Assembly: GCF_008042045.1 (NCBI RefSeq)
Contig: NZ_RDBP01000012.1
Span: 1,427,729-1,491,728 of the forward strand
Origin: Streptomyces sp. T39
GTDB taxonomy: Bacteria; Actinomycetota; Actinomycetes; Streptomycetales; Streptomycetaceae
Direction of reading: 5' to 3'
Length of the DNA stretch: 64,000 nt
Below are positions 51,689-60,658 of the stretch, one piece after another. The position numbers and the translations under genes are program-made. Every line of letters starts with the position of its first letter. Within the stretch, counting starts at the first letter, position 1. Below the pieces are notes generated by a model. That model was not told where the DNA came from, did not search any database, and worked only from the letters and a program-made list of their open reading frames with translations.

Positions 51689-51975
51689 AGGTGCTGCACC
51701 CCTTCCGGGATCTCGTAGAACGTGGGGTGCCGGTACGGCTTGTCCGCCGAGGGCTCGAAGAACGGGTCCTTCTCGTCGGGGGAGGACGCGGTGATCGAGG
51801 TGGACGGGACCACCCACAGGGAGACGCCCTCGTTGCGGCGGGTGTACAGGTCCCGGGCGTTCCGCAGGGCCATTTCGGCGTCAGGGGCGTGCAGGCTGCC
51901 GGCGTGCGTGTGGGACAGGCCGCGGCGCGAGCGCACGAAGACCTCCCACAGCGGCCATTCGGTCGAACTGCTCAT
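51685..51975 (-). CDS. paaB: Phenylacetyl-CoA epoxidase subunit PaaB
   Basis: 96-aa small subunit. [20 protein letters not shown] and [20 protein letters not shown] are the family core. It bridges PaaA and PaaC in the oxygenase. Overlaps both neighbours by 4 bp, so the subunits are translated in a coupled chain. Confidence 0.95.
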   Translation of the reverse strand: MSSSTEWPLWEVFVRSRRGLSHTHAGSLHAPDAEMALRNARDLYTRRNEGVSLWVVPSTSITASSPDEKDPFFEPSADKPYRHPTFYEIPEGVQHL

Positions 51976-52940
51976 GCCGTCGCCTCCACGGACTCGGTGT
52001 GCTGTGCGGTGCTGTGCTTCTCCGCGTACGCGGCGGCTGCTTCACGGACCCAGGCGCCCTCTTCGTGGGCCCGGCGGCGCTGGGTGATGCGCTGCTCGTT
52101 GCAGGGGCCGTTGCCCTTGAGCACCTCCTGGAACTCCGTCCAGTCGATGGCTCCGAAGTCGTGGTGGCCCCGCTCGTCGTTCCACCGGAGGTCGGGGTCG
52201 GGGAGCATGAGGCCCAGCGATGCGGCCTGGGGGACGCAGATGTCGACGAAGCGCTGGCGCAGCTCGTCGTTGGAATGGCGCTTGATCTTCCAGGCCATCG
52301 ACTGGGCCGAGTGGGCGGAGGCGTCGTCCGGGGGGCCGAACATCATGAGGGAGGGCCACCACCAGCGGTCCACCGCGTCCTGCGCCATGGCGTGCTGCTC
52401 GGGTGTGCCCTTCGAGAGGGCGAGGAGCAGCTCGTACCCCTGGCGCTGGTGGAAGGACTCCTCCTTGCAGATCCGGACCATCGCGCGGGCGTAAGGGCCG
52501 TAGCTGCAGCGGCAGAGCGGGACCTGGTTGGTGATGGCGGCCCCGTCGACGAGCCAGCCGATGGCGCCGACGTCGGCCCAGGTCAGGGTCGGGTAGTTGA
52601 AGATCGACGAATACTTCTGACGCCCGGTGTGGAGCTTGTCCAGCAGCTCGTCGCGGCTGGTGCCCAGGGTCTCCGCGGCGCTGTACAGATACAGGCCGTG
52701 GCCTGCCTCGTCCTGGACCTTGGCCATGAGGATCGCCTTGCGGCGCAGGGAGGGCGCCCGCGTGATCCAGTTGGCCTCGGGCTGCATCCCGATGATCTCC
52801 GAGTGCGCGTGCTGGGCCATCTGGCGGACGAGCGTGGCCCGGTAGGCGTCGGGCATCCAGTCGCGCGGCTCGATGCGCTCGTCGGCGGCCAGCGCGGCGT
52901 CGAACGCCGCCTCGTACCCATCCGCAGTCACTGCCGTCAT
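51972..52940 (-). CDS. paaA: Phenylacetyl-CoA epoxidase catalytic subunit PaaA
   Basis: 322-aa diiron monooxygenase subunit that forms the 1,2-epoxide of phenylacetyl-CoA. Metal ligands lie in [19 protein letters not shown] and [17 protein letters not shown] (ExxH motifs), with other helices conserved. First gene of paaABCDE. The region upstream carries the PaaR-type palindrome 13 bp before the start codon, then a GGGGAG ribosome site. Confidence 0.96.
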   Translation of the reverse strand: MTAVTADGYEAAFDAALAADERIEPRDWMPDAYRATLVRQMAQHAHSEIIGMQPEANWITRAPSLRRKAILMAKVQDEAGHGLYLYSAAETLGTSRDELLDKLHTGRQKYSSIFNYPTLTWADVGAIGWLVDGAAITNQVPLCRCSYGPYARAMVRICKEESFHQRQGYELLLALSKGTPEQHAMAQDAVDRWWWPSLMMFGPPDDASAHSAQSMAWKIKRHSNDELRQRFVDICVPQAASLGLMLPDPDLRWNDERGHHDFGAIDWTEFQEVLKGNGPCNEQRITQRRRAHEEGAWVREAAAAYAEKHSTAQHTESVEATA

Positions 52941-52953
52941 CGGGACTCCCCTA

Positions 52954-52971
52954 CCGACCGATCGTTCGGTT
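52954..52971 (-). promoter_or_regulatory. PaaR-type operator 1 (paaABCDE)
   Basis: ACCGACCGATCGTTCGGT, an imperfect palindrome centred on CGATCG, lies just upstream of the paaA ribosome binding site. Its reverse complement is identical to the site between paaN and paaH. Position fits repression by the TetR-family protein encoded at 59396. Confidence 0.8.
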
Positions 52972-53015
52972 CATTGGCTTCAATGGTGAGTCGAGGGCCC
53001 TTAGGGTGTCAACCC

Positions 53016-53024
53016 TGTGGATAA
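53016..53024 (-). promoter_or_regulatory. Perfect DnaA box upstream of paaA
   Basis: TGTGGATAA (reverse complement of TTATCCACA), 45 bp beyond the PaaR-type operator. The 174-bp intergenic region otherwise shows no gene. Confidence 0.55.
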
Positions 53025-53114
53025 CCGACGGGGGCGGCGCGCGCCACGCGTACGGCGTGACGGGGCGGCTGTGCGACCGCGCGGACGACGAGGACGACGA
53101 GGATCGGGGCGGGG

Positions 53115-53993
53115 ATGAGGTCCTACGAGCACGAGGACGGCACAGGCGTCGGCAGCCTGGGCTCCGGCCCGCCTCCCCCGCGGACCCCGGAGTCCGGCGA
53201 GTCCGTTCCCGCCGGCCCGGCGCCGGCCGAGTCCGCCTCCGCCCGGCCGGCGACCGCCGGGCCCGCGCCTGTGAGCCCGGGATCCGCCGAACCCTCACGC
53301 ACGGGGGCGGAGGCCGGCGAGTCCGATCCCACCGTCGGCATCGCCGCGCTCTCGCTGCCGTACCAGGTGGTCGCCGCGATCGGTCTCGCCCTCGTCGGGG
53401 TCTTCGCCTGCGTCCATCTCGCGATGGTCTTCCTGCACGTGGCGCCCGCCAACACGGTGACCAGGAGCCACGGCGACGCGGTCCGGTGGTGGGTCTTCCC
53501 GGAGTTCGAACAGAACTGGCGCCTCTTCGCCCCGAACCCGCTCCAGCAGAACGTCGCCGTTGAGGTGCGGGCCGAGTACCTGGGTGCCGACGGGCAGCGC
53601 AGGACCACCGGCTGGATCGACATGACGGCGCAGGACGCCGAGGCCATCCGCGGCAACCTCTTCCCCAGCCATGTGCACCAGAACCAGCTCCGCCGAGGCT
53701 GGGACTTCTACCTCGGATCCCACGACGCCGACAACCGTCCGAGCGGGGTCCGGGGCCGCCTGGCAGAGCAGTACCTGCGCCGGATCGCCATGCAGCGGCT
53801 GGACGGCGAGGGCCTCGACGGCCCGGTCCAGCGCGTCCAGCTCAGGTCGTCCAGCCGCTCGGTCAAGGCACCGGAGTGGAGTGCCGAGAAGACCGACACC
53901 CGGCCCGTGCACCGTGTGCTGGAGTGGTGGACGATCACCCCCGCCGACCTTCCCGAGGGCGTCGGCAACGGCCGTACGGAGGCGCTCCGATGA
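53115..53993 (+). CDS. DUF5819 family membrane protein
   Basis: 292 aa. A ~75-residue Pro/Ala/Gly-rich N-terminal region precedes one TM helix (AAIGLALVGVFACVHLAMVF); the rest is extracytoplasmic and carries the family segment VFPEFEQNWRLFAPNPLQQN. It overlaps the following HTTM gene by 4 bp. DUF5819 and HTTM proteins are regular partners in actinobacteria; the pair may modify exported proteins, which is inference. Confidence 0.87.
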   Translation: MRSYEHEDGTGVGSLGSGPPPPRTPESGESVPAGPAPAESASARPATAGPAPVSPGSAEPSRTGAEAGESDPTVGIAALSLPYQVVAAIGLALVGVFACVHLAMVFLHVAPANTVTRSHGDAVRWWVFPEFEQNWRLFAPNPLQQNVAVEVRAEYLGADGQRRTTGWIDMTAQDAEAIRGNLFPSHVHQNQLRRGWDFYLGSHDADNRPSGVRGRLAEQYLRRIAMQRLDGEGLDGPVQRVQLRSSSRSVKAPEWSAEKTDTRPVHRVLEWWTITPADLPEGVGNGRTEALR

Positions 53994-55306
53994 ACCCGAG
54001 CCCCCTGCCCCCGGGACCGATACCGGCGCCGCCCCCCTCTCCCGTGCCCGAGCCGCCCGGACGGGCCGGTTCCGCAGGCCCGGGCCCCGTCCTGCCGCCC
54101 GCCGCTGACGCGTCCCGGCCGGCCGGCACCGCGGCCGGCGGCAGGGCCGCGCGGGCTCTCCAGCGCGTCACGGCGACGGCGCTGGGTCCGTACCAGAGCG
54201 CCGTGGTCCGTATCGGGTTCGCCGCGACCTGGCTGGTGTTCCTGCTCTTCGAGCTGCCCAACCGGCACCGCCTGTACGGTCCGGAGGGGCCGTTCAGCTG
54301 GGACATGGGCCGGCAGATGGTCGCGGGCAGCGACGCCTTCACCGGTCTGCTCTGGTCCCAGAGCACCCTGTGGTTCGAGGCGGTCTACGCCGTCTCCGTC
54401 CTGTCGAGCCTGCTGCTGCTGATCGGCTGGCGCACCCGTGCCATGTCGGCGCTCTTCCTGTTCGGGGTGCTGTCGCTGCAGAACCGGACGATCCTCGTCG
54501 GCGACGGCGGCGACAACGTCGTGCACCTGATGGCGATCTACCTGGTGTTCACCCGGTGCGCCCGGGTCTGGTCCCTCGACGCACGCCGAGCGGCCCGCCG
54601 GGCTCCCGGCGGCCCGGCAGGTGACGTGGCGGGGCCGCTGCTGTGGGCCCTGCTCGGCATCGGGCTGTTCGCCGGCACTCTGAGCAACGTGACGGACAGG
54701 TTCGTCGTCCCCCTGCTGTGGACCCTGTGGGTGATCCAGGGACTGTGGTGGCTGGTCAGCCGTTACGCGCACGGGAGCCAGCCGTACGTGCTGCTCGACT
54801 GCCTGGCGAACCTCGTGCACAACGCCGCCCTGGTGGTGATCATGGCCGAGGTCTGCCTGATCTACGCGACGGCCGGCTGGTACAAGATCCAGGGGTCGCG
54901 CTGGCAGGACGGCACGGCGCTGTACTACCCGCTCAAGCTGGAGTACTTCACGCCCTGGCCGGCGCTCTCGGACCTGCTCGCGGCGAGCGGCCTGATGGTG
55001 ATGGTCCTGACCTACGCCACCGTGTTCGTCCAGGTCGCCTTCCCGTTCACGCTGTTCAACCGGAAGGTCAAGAACGTCCTGCTGGTGGCCATGATCGTGG
55101 AGCACGCGGGCATCGCCGTCATCCTCGGGCTGCCGTTCTTCTCGCTCGCGATGATCGCGGCGGACGCCGTCTTCCTGCCGACCGTCTTCCTGGTGTGGCT
55201 GGGCGCGGTGACCGTGCGGACGCGCGACCGGCTGCTCGGCCGGGCCCCCTGGGCGAAGCGCCTGGGGGCCGGCGACGGCGGCCCGCCGCGTACGCTCGTC
55301 GGGTGA
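53990..55306 (+). CDS. HTTM domain membrane protein (gamma-carboxylase-like)
   Basis: 438-aa polytopic membrane protein related to the N-terminal membrane domain of vitamin K-dependent gamma-carboxylase (HTTM). Family parts visible: VRIGFAATWLVFLLFELPNR, RLYGPEGPFSWDM, LIGWRTRAMSALFL, then NGGDN-like GDGGDNVVHLMAIYLVF, and YATAGWYKIQGSRWQDGTAL. The soluble C-terminal carboxylase domain is absent. The ATG at 53990 overlaps the DUF5819 stop; 38 open upstream codons belong to that gene's frame shadow. Substrate unknown. Confidence 0.88.
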   Translation: MNPSPLPPGPIPAPPPSPVPEPPGRAGSAGPGPVLPPAADASRPAGTAAGGRAARALQRVTATALGPYQSAVVRIGFAATWLVFLLFELPNRHRLYGPEGPFSWDMGRQMVAGSDAFTGLLWSQSTLWFEAVYAVSVLSSLLLLIGWRTRAMSALFLFGVLSLQNRTILVGDGGDNVVHLMAIYLVFTRCARVWSLDARRAARRAPGGPAGDVAGPLLWALLGIGLFAGTLSNVTDRFVVPLLWTLWVIQGLWWLVSRYAHGSQPYVLLDCLANLVHNAALVVIMAEVCLIYATAGWYKIQGSRWQDGTALYYPLKLEYFTPWPALSDLLAASGLMVMVLTYATVFVQVAFPFTLFNRKVKNVLLVAMIVEHAGIAVILGLPFFSLAMIAADAVFLPTVFLVWLGAVTVRTRDRLLGRAPWAKRLGAGDGGPPRTLVG

Positions 55307-55956
55307 GCACCACCGAGGAACCGCTGCAGTACGACGAGGGCTACGGCCCCGAGATCGGCGTCGGCCCGCACCCGCTGCCGTGGCCGCAGGGCGAGCGGTA
55401 CGACCCCGAACTGCTGGCAGCCGGCGACCGCCGCAATGTCGTCGACGAGTACCGCTACTGGACGCGTGAGGCCATCGTCGCCGACCTCGACACCCGGCGG
55501 CACGGCTTCCACGTGGCGGTGGAGAACTGGGGCCACGACTTCAACATCGGGTCCGTGGTGCGCACGGCCAACGCCTTCCTGGCGAGGGAGATCCACATCG
55601 TGGGCCGCAGGCGCTGGAACCGTCGCGGTGCGATGGTCACCGACCGCTACCAGCATGTGCGGCACCATCCGGACACCGCCTCGCTGACCGCCTGGGCGGC
55701 GGCGGAGGACCTGCCCGTCATCGGGATCGACAACCTGCCGGGTGCCGTGCCGCTGGAGCGGACCGAGCTGCCCCGCCGCTGTGTGCTGCTGTTCGGACAG
55801 GAGGGGCCCGGGCTGACCGAGGAGGCGCGCGCGCACGCGACGATGGTCTGCTCGATCGCCCAGTTCGGTTCGACCAGGTCGATCAACGCGGGAGCGGCGG
55901 CGGCCATCGCGATGCACTCCTGGGTGCAGCGGCACGCCGACGTGCCGATGCCCTGA
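55303..55956 (+). CDS. TrmH/SpoU family RNA methyltransferase
   Basis: 217-aa SPOUT-fold methyltransferase expected to 2'-O-methylate tRNA or rRNA. The three SPOUT motifs are visible: NWGHDFNIGSVVRTANAF, LLFGQEGPGLTEEA and IAQFGSTRSINAGAAAAIAM. The GTG at 55303 overlaps the HTTM stop by 4 bp. It is convergent with paaN. Confidence 0.92.
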   Translation: MSTTEEPLQYDEGYGPEIGVGPHPLPWPQGERYDPELLAAGDRRNVVDEYRYWTREAIVADLDTRRHGFHVAVENWGHDFNIGSVVRTANAFLAREIHIVGRRRWNRRGAMVTDRYQHVRHHPDTASLTAWAAAEDLPVIGIDNLPGAVPLERTELPRRCVLLFGQEGPGLTEEARAHATMVCSIAQFGSTRSINAGAAAAIAMHSWVQRHADVPMP

Positions 55957-56079
55957 GCGGGCCGCGGAGCCCGGGTGGCCCGGGTGGGCCCGGGGCGACC
56001 GCACGCGGCGGCCCGGGCCGGCCCGTCCGCCGGGAGCAGGGCCCGGGTCGCCCCGCAGCCCCCTCCCGACGGTGACGAC

Positions 56080-57756
56080 TCAGGCCTGTCGCCGGACCTC
56101 CACCACACGGAAGCGGTTGGACACGAAGGCCCCGTCGCACAGCGCCGCATTGGCCGCCGGGTTGCCCCCGGAGCCGTGGAAGTCGGAGAACGCCGCCGTC
56201 TGGTTGACGTAGACGCCCCCCGTGAGGTTCAGCGAGAGCTGGGCCGACTCGTCGAGGCAGACCTCCTCCAGCGCCCGCTCCGTCTCCTGCGAGGTGGTGT
56301 ACGCGCCGACCGTCATCGCGCCCTTGTCGCGGATCGTGCGGCGCAGCAGCTCCAGGGCGTCGTCGGTCGAGTCGACGGCGACGACGAAGGAGACCGGCCC
56401 GAAGCACTCCGAGAGGTACGCAGGCTCGGACTCCTGGGACTCCCACAGCTTGCGTGCGCCGTCGAGCTTGACCATCACCGGCGTGCGGACCGTCGCGTCG
56501 GGGAACTCCGGGTGGGTCACCTCGCGGGACGCCAGCACCACCTCGCCGAGGCCGGAGGCCGCCTCCAGGCGGGCCTTGACATCGGGATTGACGAGGGCGC
56601 CGAGCAGGGCGTTGGCCCGGGCGTCGTCGCCGAGCAGTCCGCTCACGGCGGCCGCCAGGTCGGCGGCCACCTCGTCGTACGTCCTCGGTCCCTGGTCGGT
56701 GGAGATGCCGTCCCGGGAGACCAGGACGTTCTGCGGGGTGGTGCACATCTGGCCGCTGTAGAGGGAGAGCGAGAAGGCGAGGTTGGACAGCATGCCCTTG
56801 TAGTCGTCGGTGGAGTCGACGACGACCGTGTTGACGCCGGCCTTCTCGGTGTAGACCTGCGCCTGCCGGGCGTTGGCCTCCAGCCAGTCGCCGAAGGCGG
56901 TGGAGCCCGTGTAGTCGATGATCCTGATCTCGGGCCGGACGGCCAGCGTCCTGGCGATCCCCTCACCGGGGTGCTCGGCGGCCAGGGCCACGAGATTCGG
57001 GTCGAAGCCGGCCTCGGCCAGGACCTCGCGCGCGACCTTCACGGTGAGGGCCAGCGGGAGCACGGCGCGCGGGTGCGGCTTGACCAGGACGGGGTTGCCC
57101 GTGGCCAGCGAGGCGAAGAGGCCCGGGTAGCCGTTCCACGTGGGGAAGGTGTTGCAGCCGATCACCAGGGCGATGCCGCGGCCCGCCGTGGTGAACGTCT
57201 TGCGCAGCTCCAGAGGGTCGCGCTTGCCCTGGGGCTTGGACCAGTCGGCCGCGGCCGGGGTCCGGGTCTGCTCCGCGTACGCGTACGCCACGGCCTCCAG
57301 GCCGCGGTCCTGCGCGTGCGGGCCGCCCGCCTGGAACGCCATCAGGAACGCCTGCCCGCTGGTGTGCATCACGGCGTGGGCGAACTCGTGGGTGCGGGCG
57401 CTGATGCGGGCCAGGATCTCGATGCAGACCAGGGCCCTGGTCTCGGGGCCGGCCTCGCGCCAGGCCGCGGTCCCCGCGCGCATGGCGGGGAGCAGCACGT
57501 CCAGGTCGGCGTGCGGGTACTCGATGCCGAGTTCCGGTCCGTAGGGCGACACCTCGCCGCCCGTCCAGCCGTCCGTGCCCGGTTGATCCAGGTCGAAGCG
57601 GGTGTTCCGGAGGGCCTCGAAGGCCGCGAGGCCGTCCGCCGGCGCCGTGTCGCCGTATGCCTTGGGGTGCTCCGGGTGGGGGGACCAGTAGGCGCGCGTG
57701 CGGATCGCTTCGAGGGCCTGGTCGAGCGTGGGCCGGTGGGTCTCGGTCAGCTGCAT
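56080..57756 (-). CDS. paaN: Phenylacetic acid degradation protein PaaN (aldehyde dehydrogenase family)
   Basis: 558-aa ALDH-family enzyme that oxidises the semialdehyde formed after oxepin-CoA ring opening. Catalytic Glu region QVYTEKAGVNTVVVD and nucleophilic Cys in SGQMCTTPQNVL are intact; LVKPHPRAVLPLALT is the cofactor region. It lacks the C-terminal enoyl-CoA hydratase domain of E. coli PaaZ, so a separate hydratase is needed. Divergent from paaH across 122 bp containing the second PaaR-type operator and a DnaA box. Confidence 0.92.
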   Translation of the reverse strand: MQLTETHRPTLDQALEAIRTRAYWSPHPEHPKAYGDTAPADGLAAFEALRNTRFDLDQPGTDGWTGGEVSPYGPELGIEYPHADLDVLLPAMRAGTAAWREAGPETRALVCIEILARISARTHEFAHAVMHTSGQAFLMAFQAGGPHAQDRGLEAVAYAYAEQTRTPAAADWSKPQGKRDPLELRKTFTTAGRGIALVIGCNTFPTWNGYPGLFASLATGNPVLVKPHPRAVLPLALTVKVAREVLAEAGFDPNLVALAAEHPGEGIARTLAVRPEIRIIDYTGSTAFGDWLEANARQAQVYTEKAGVNTVVVDSTDDYKGMLSNLAFSLSLYSGQMCTTPQNVLVSRDGISTDQGPRTYDEVAADLAAAVSGLLGDDARANALLGALVNPDVKARLEAASGLGEVVLASREVTHPEFPDATVRTPVMVKLDGARKLWESQESEPAYLSECFGPVSFVVAVDSTDDALELLRRTIRDKGAMTVGAYTTSQETERALEEVCLDESAQLSLNLTGGVYVNQTAAFSDFHGSGGNPAANAALCDGAFVSNRFRVVEVRRQA

Positions 57757-57810
57757 GACGGACCAACTCCTCGTCGAGCTGGGCAGGGGAGTGATGACAG
57801 AGTTAGAGTA

Positions 57811-57828
57811 ACCGAACGATCGGTCGGT
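57811..57828 (+). promoter_or_regulatory. PaaR-type operator 2 (paaN / paaH-paaR)
   Basis: ACCGAACGATCGGTCGGT, exact reverse complement of operator 1, placed between the divergent paaN and paaH genes. One site here could control both directions. Confidence 0.82.
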
Positions 57829-57848
57829 ACAAGGGGGCCTGTCGCGTC

Positions 57849-57857
57849 TGTGGACAA
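57849..57857 (-). promoter_or_regulatory. Perfect DnaA box in the paaN-paaH region
   Basis: TGTGGACAA, 20 bp beyond the operator and 21 bp before the paaH start codon, so near or within the paaH leader. Confidence 0.55.
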
Positions 57858-57878
57858 CGCATCGGGGAGGATCGCTCC

Positions 57879-59399
57879 ATGACCGCCATCGACAGCAGCC
57901 GCACCGTCGCCGTGGTCGGCACGGGCACCATGGGCCAGGGCATCGCCCAGGTCGCGCTCACCGCAGGCCACCCGGTGCGTCTCCTCGACGCCCTCCCGGG
58001 GCGGGCCGAGGAAGCGGCGCAGGCCGTCGGCGCCCGTCTCGACCGGCTGGTGGAGAAGGGCCGGATGGCCCCCGCCGACCGCGATGCCGCGCGCGCCCGG
58101 CTGCACCCGGCGTCCGATCCCGGCGAGCTGGCCGACGCCGCGCTCGTCGTCGAGGCCGTGCTGGAGCAGCTGTCGGTCAAGCAGGAGCTGTTCGCCGAGC
58201 TGGAGAAGATCGTCGGCGACGACTGCCTGCTCGCCACCAACACCTCCTCGCTCTCCGTCACGGCCGTCGCGGGAGCCCTGCGCAACCCCGGCCGCTTCGT
58301 GGGCCTCCACTTCTTCAACCCGGCGCCCCTGCTGCCCCTCGTCGAGGTCGTCAGCGGCCACGCGACGGACGAGGCGGCGGCCGTGCGTGCCGCGGCGACG
58401 GCGGCCGCATGGGGCAAGACCCCGGTCCGCTGCGCCGACCTGCCCGGCTTCATCGTCAATCGGATAGCCAGGCCCTTCTACGCCGAGGCCTTCGCCATCC
58501 ACGAGGAGCACGGGATCGACCCCGCGACGATCGACGCGGTCCTGCGCGAGTGCGGCGGCTTCCGTATGGGCCCCTTCGAGCTCACCGATCTGATCGGCCA
58601 GGACGTGAACGAGGCGGTGACCCGTTCCGTGTGGGAATCGTTTTTCCACAGTCCGAAGTTCCAGCCGTCCCTCGCGCAGCGCCGCCTCGTCGAGTCCCGG
58701 CGGCTCGGCCGCAAGTCGGGCCACGGCTGGTTCTCCTACGCCGAGGGCGCCGGTCGCCCCGTGCCGGTGGACGCGGCGCCCCAGGAGGCCCCCGCGTACG
58801 TCGTCGCCGAGGGGGACCTCGGCCCCGCCGCCGAGCTGCTCGGGATGATCCGCGAGGCCGGCATCACCGTGCGGCAGGAGGACGAGGACGGCGGCACCCG
58901 GCTGGTGCTGCCCAGCGGCGGACAACTGGTGCTCGCCGACGGGCAGATGGCCTGCGAGTTCCGGGACGTCGTCTACTTCGACCTCGCGCTCGACTACCGG
59001 ACCGCCGGACGCGTCGCGCTCTCCGCGGCCCCCGGCGCCGTGGGGGACGACACCCTCGCGCAGGCCACGGGCCTGTTCCAGGCCCTGGGCAAGAAGGTCA
59101 CCGTCATCGGCGACGTGCCCGGCATGATCGTCGCGCGGACGGTCGCGATGCTGGGCGACCTCGCGCTCGACGCGCTCTCCCGGCGGGTCGCCTCCGCGCA
59201 GGACATCGACACGGCGATGCGGCTCGGGGTCAACTACCCCCTGGGTCCCGTCGAGTGGCAGGAGAAGCTGGGCCGCGACTGGGCCTGGGAACTGCTGGAC
59301 AACCTCCACCGGACCGTGCCCACCGGGCGCTACGCACGCAGCCTCGGCCTGCACCAGTGGTCGTACGCGGCGGACACCGCGGACGGGGACGTGTCGTGA
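57879..59399 (+). CDS. paaH: 3-hydroxyacyl-CoA dehydrogenase PaaH
   Basis: 506-aa NAD-dependent dehydrogenase for the 3-hydroxyadipyl-CoA step of phenylacetate breakdown. N-terminal Rossmann motif (VAVVGTGTMGQGIAQVAL), catalytic-region NTSSLSVTAVA and GLHFFNPAPLLPLVEVV, and two C-terminal 3HCDH domains (RPFYAEAFAIHEEHGID; second copy near GMIVARTVAMLGDLALDAL). This two-domain length is usual for PaaH. ATG 57879, with GGGGAGGAT upstream. Overlaps paaR by 4 bp. Confidence 0.92.
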   Translation: MTAIDSSRTVAVVGTGTMGQGIAQVALTAGHPVRLLDALPGRAEEAAQAVGARLDRLVEKGRMAPADRDAARARLHPASDPGELADAALVVEAVLEQLSVKQELFAELEKIVGDDCLLATNTSSLSVTAVAGALRNPGRFVGLHFFNPAPLLPLVEVVSGHATDEAAAVRAAATAAAWGKTPVRCADLPGFIVNRIARPFYAEAFAIHEEHGIDPATIDAVLRECGGFRMGPFELTDLIGQDVNEAVTRSVWESFFHSPKFQPSLAQRRLVESRRLGRKSGHGWFSYAEGAGRPVPVDAAPQEAPAYVVAEGDLGPAAELLGMIREAGITVRQEDEDGGTRLVLPSGGQLVLADGQMACEFRDVVYFDLALDYRTAGRVALSAAPGAVGDDTLAQATGLFQALGKKVTVIGDVPGMIVARTVAMLGDLALDALSRRVASAQDIDTAMRLGVNYPLGPVEWQEKLGRDWAWELLDNLHRTVPTGRYARSLGLHQWSYAADTADGDVS

Positions 59400-59986
59400 C
59401 CACGGCCAGGCGGGACACCTACACCCCCGAGACGCTGCTGACCGTCGCCGTGCGGATCTTCAACGAGCGCGGCTACGACGGCACCTCCATGGAGCATCTG
59501 TCCCGCGCGGCGGGCATCTCCAAGTCCTCGATCTACCACCACGTCGCGGGCAAGGAGGAGTTGCTGCGGCGGGCCGTCAGCAGGGCCCTCGACTCCCTCT
59601 TCGCGATCCTCGACGAGAGCGGAGCAGGGCGGGGCCGGGCCGTCGAGCGCGTCGAGTACGTCACCCGCCGCACCGTCGAGGTGCTGATGGCGGAACTCCC
59701 CTATGTGACGCTGCTGCTGCGCGTCCGGGGCAACACCAAGACCGAGCGCTGGGCCATGGAGCGCCGGCGCGAGTTCGACCAGCGGGTCGCCGACCTGCTG
59801 AAGGCCGCCGCCGCCGACGGCGACCTGCGGGCCGACGTGGACACACGGCTGGCGACCAGGCTGCTCTTCGGCATGGTCAACTCGCTCGTCGAGTGGTACC
59901 GCCCGCAGCCGGGCGGCGGTTACGACGGCGAGCAGGTGGCCGAGGCGGTCGTCCGCATGGCCTTCGACGGACTGCGCACGCCGTAG
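59396..59986 (+). CDS. paaR: TetR-family regulator, probable PaaR
   Basis: 196-aa TetR repressor. The HTH is at the N-terminus (TVAVRIFNERGYDGTSMEHL then RAAGISKSSIYHHVAGKEEL); the C-terminal half is the ligand-binding helical domain. Position after paaH, with which it overlaps by 4 bp, and the shared palindrome at paaA, paaN/paaH and the 2-oxoacid dehydrogenase operon make it the likely PaaR, whose known ligand is phenylacetyl-CoA. It would also repress itself as part of paaH-paaR. Confidence 0.88.
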   Translation: MTTARRDTYTPETLLTVAVRIFNERGYDGTSMEHLSRAAGISKSSIYHHVAGKEELLRRAVSRALDSLFAILDESGAGRGRAVERVEYVTRRTVEVLMAELPYVTLLLRVRGNTKTERWAMERRREFDQRVADLLKAAAADGDLRADVDTRLATRLLFGMVNSLVEWYRPQPGGGYDGEQVAEAVVRMAFDGLRTP

Positions 59987-60008
59987 CGGTCCGGGCGCCG
60001 GCCCGGCG

Positions 60009-60557
60009 CTAGGCCGACGGCCGGTCCGGGTCCCCGCCGAGGCCGGGAGCCGGGATCCCCGGCACGGGGCCGAGGTCCGTCTCCTCGAAGACCAGCAGCG
60101 TCCGTGTGGACAGCACCTCCGGAATGGACTGGAGGCGGGTGAGGACCAGTTCCCGCAGAGTCCGGTTGTCCGCCGTGTGCACCAGCAGCAGGACGTCGAA
60201 GTCACCGCTGACGAGCGCGATGTGAGCCGCGCCGGGCAGCGCCTGGAGCTGTTCCCGGACGGTGCGCCACGAGTTCTGGACGATCTTGAGCGTGATGTAC
60301 GCGGAGGCCCCCTGGCCCGCGCGCTCGTGGTCGACCCGGGCGCTGAAGCCGCGGATCACACCGTCGTCGATGAGCCGGTTGATGCGCGCGTAGGCGTTGG
60401 CGCGCGAGACATGGACCCGTTCGGCGACGGAGCGTATCGAGGCACGGCCGTCCGTCTGGAGCATCCGCAGGATGTCGCGGTCGATGGCGTCCAGGGGGCG
60501 CGCGGGGGGCGTGGGATCCGTACGGTCCCCTCCGTCGGCCATTTGTTCAGTGGACAT
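60009..60557 (-). CDS. Lrp/AsnC family transcriptional regulator
   Basis: 182 aa. An AsnC-type HTH (ILRMLQTDGRASIRSVAERV then HVSRANAYARINRLIDDGVI) is followed by the RAM ligand domain (AYITLKIVQNSWRTVREQ, ALVSGDFDVLLLVHTAD) and a Pro-rich tail. ATG 60557. Divergent from the bkd operon across 225 bp, the usual place for BkdR, so it is probably that operon's activator or repressor responding to branched-chain or aromatic amino acids. Confidence 0.9.
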   Translation of the reverse strand: MSTEQMADGGDRTDPTPPARPLDAIDRDILRMLQTDGRASIRSVAERVHVSRANAYARINRLIDDGVIRGFSARVDHERAGQGASAYITLKIVQNSWRTVREQLQALPGAAHIALVSGDFDVLLLVHTADNRTLRELVLTRLQSIPEVLSTRTLLVFEETDLGPVPGIPAPGLGGDPDRPSA

Positions 60558-60575
60558 GTCCCCCCGCCTTCCCCT

Positions 60576-60624
60576 TGTGGACGACCTGTCTCCATCTGAA
60601 GCTGTGGAGAACCGTTTGTCCACA
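60576..60624. promoter_or_regulatory. DnaA-box cluster between lrp and bkdA
   Basis: Three boxes in 49 bp: TGTGGACGA (60576-60584), TGTGGAGAA (60603-60611), each with one mismatch, and a perfect TTGTCCACA (60616-60624). It lies 50 kb from oriC in the regulatory region of a metabolic operon. Confidence 0.6.
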
Positions 60625-60658
60625 GGCTGCCCGTGCCTGTAGCCAAAATGCGCCCACG

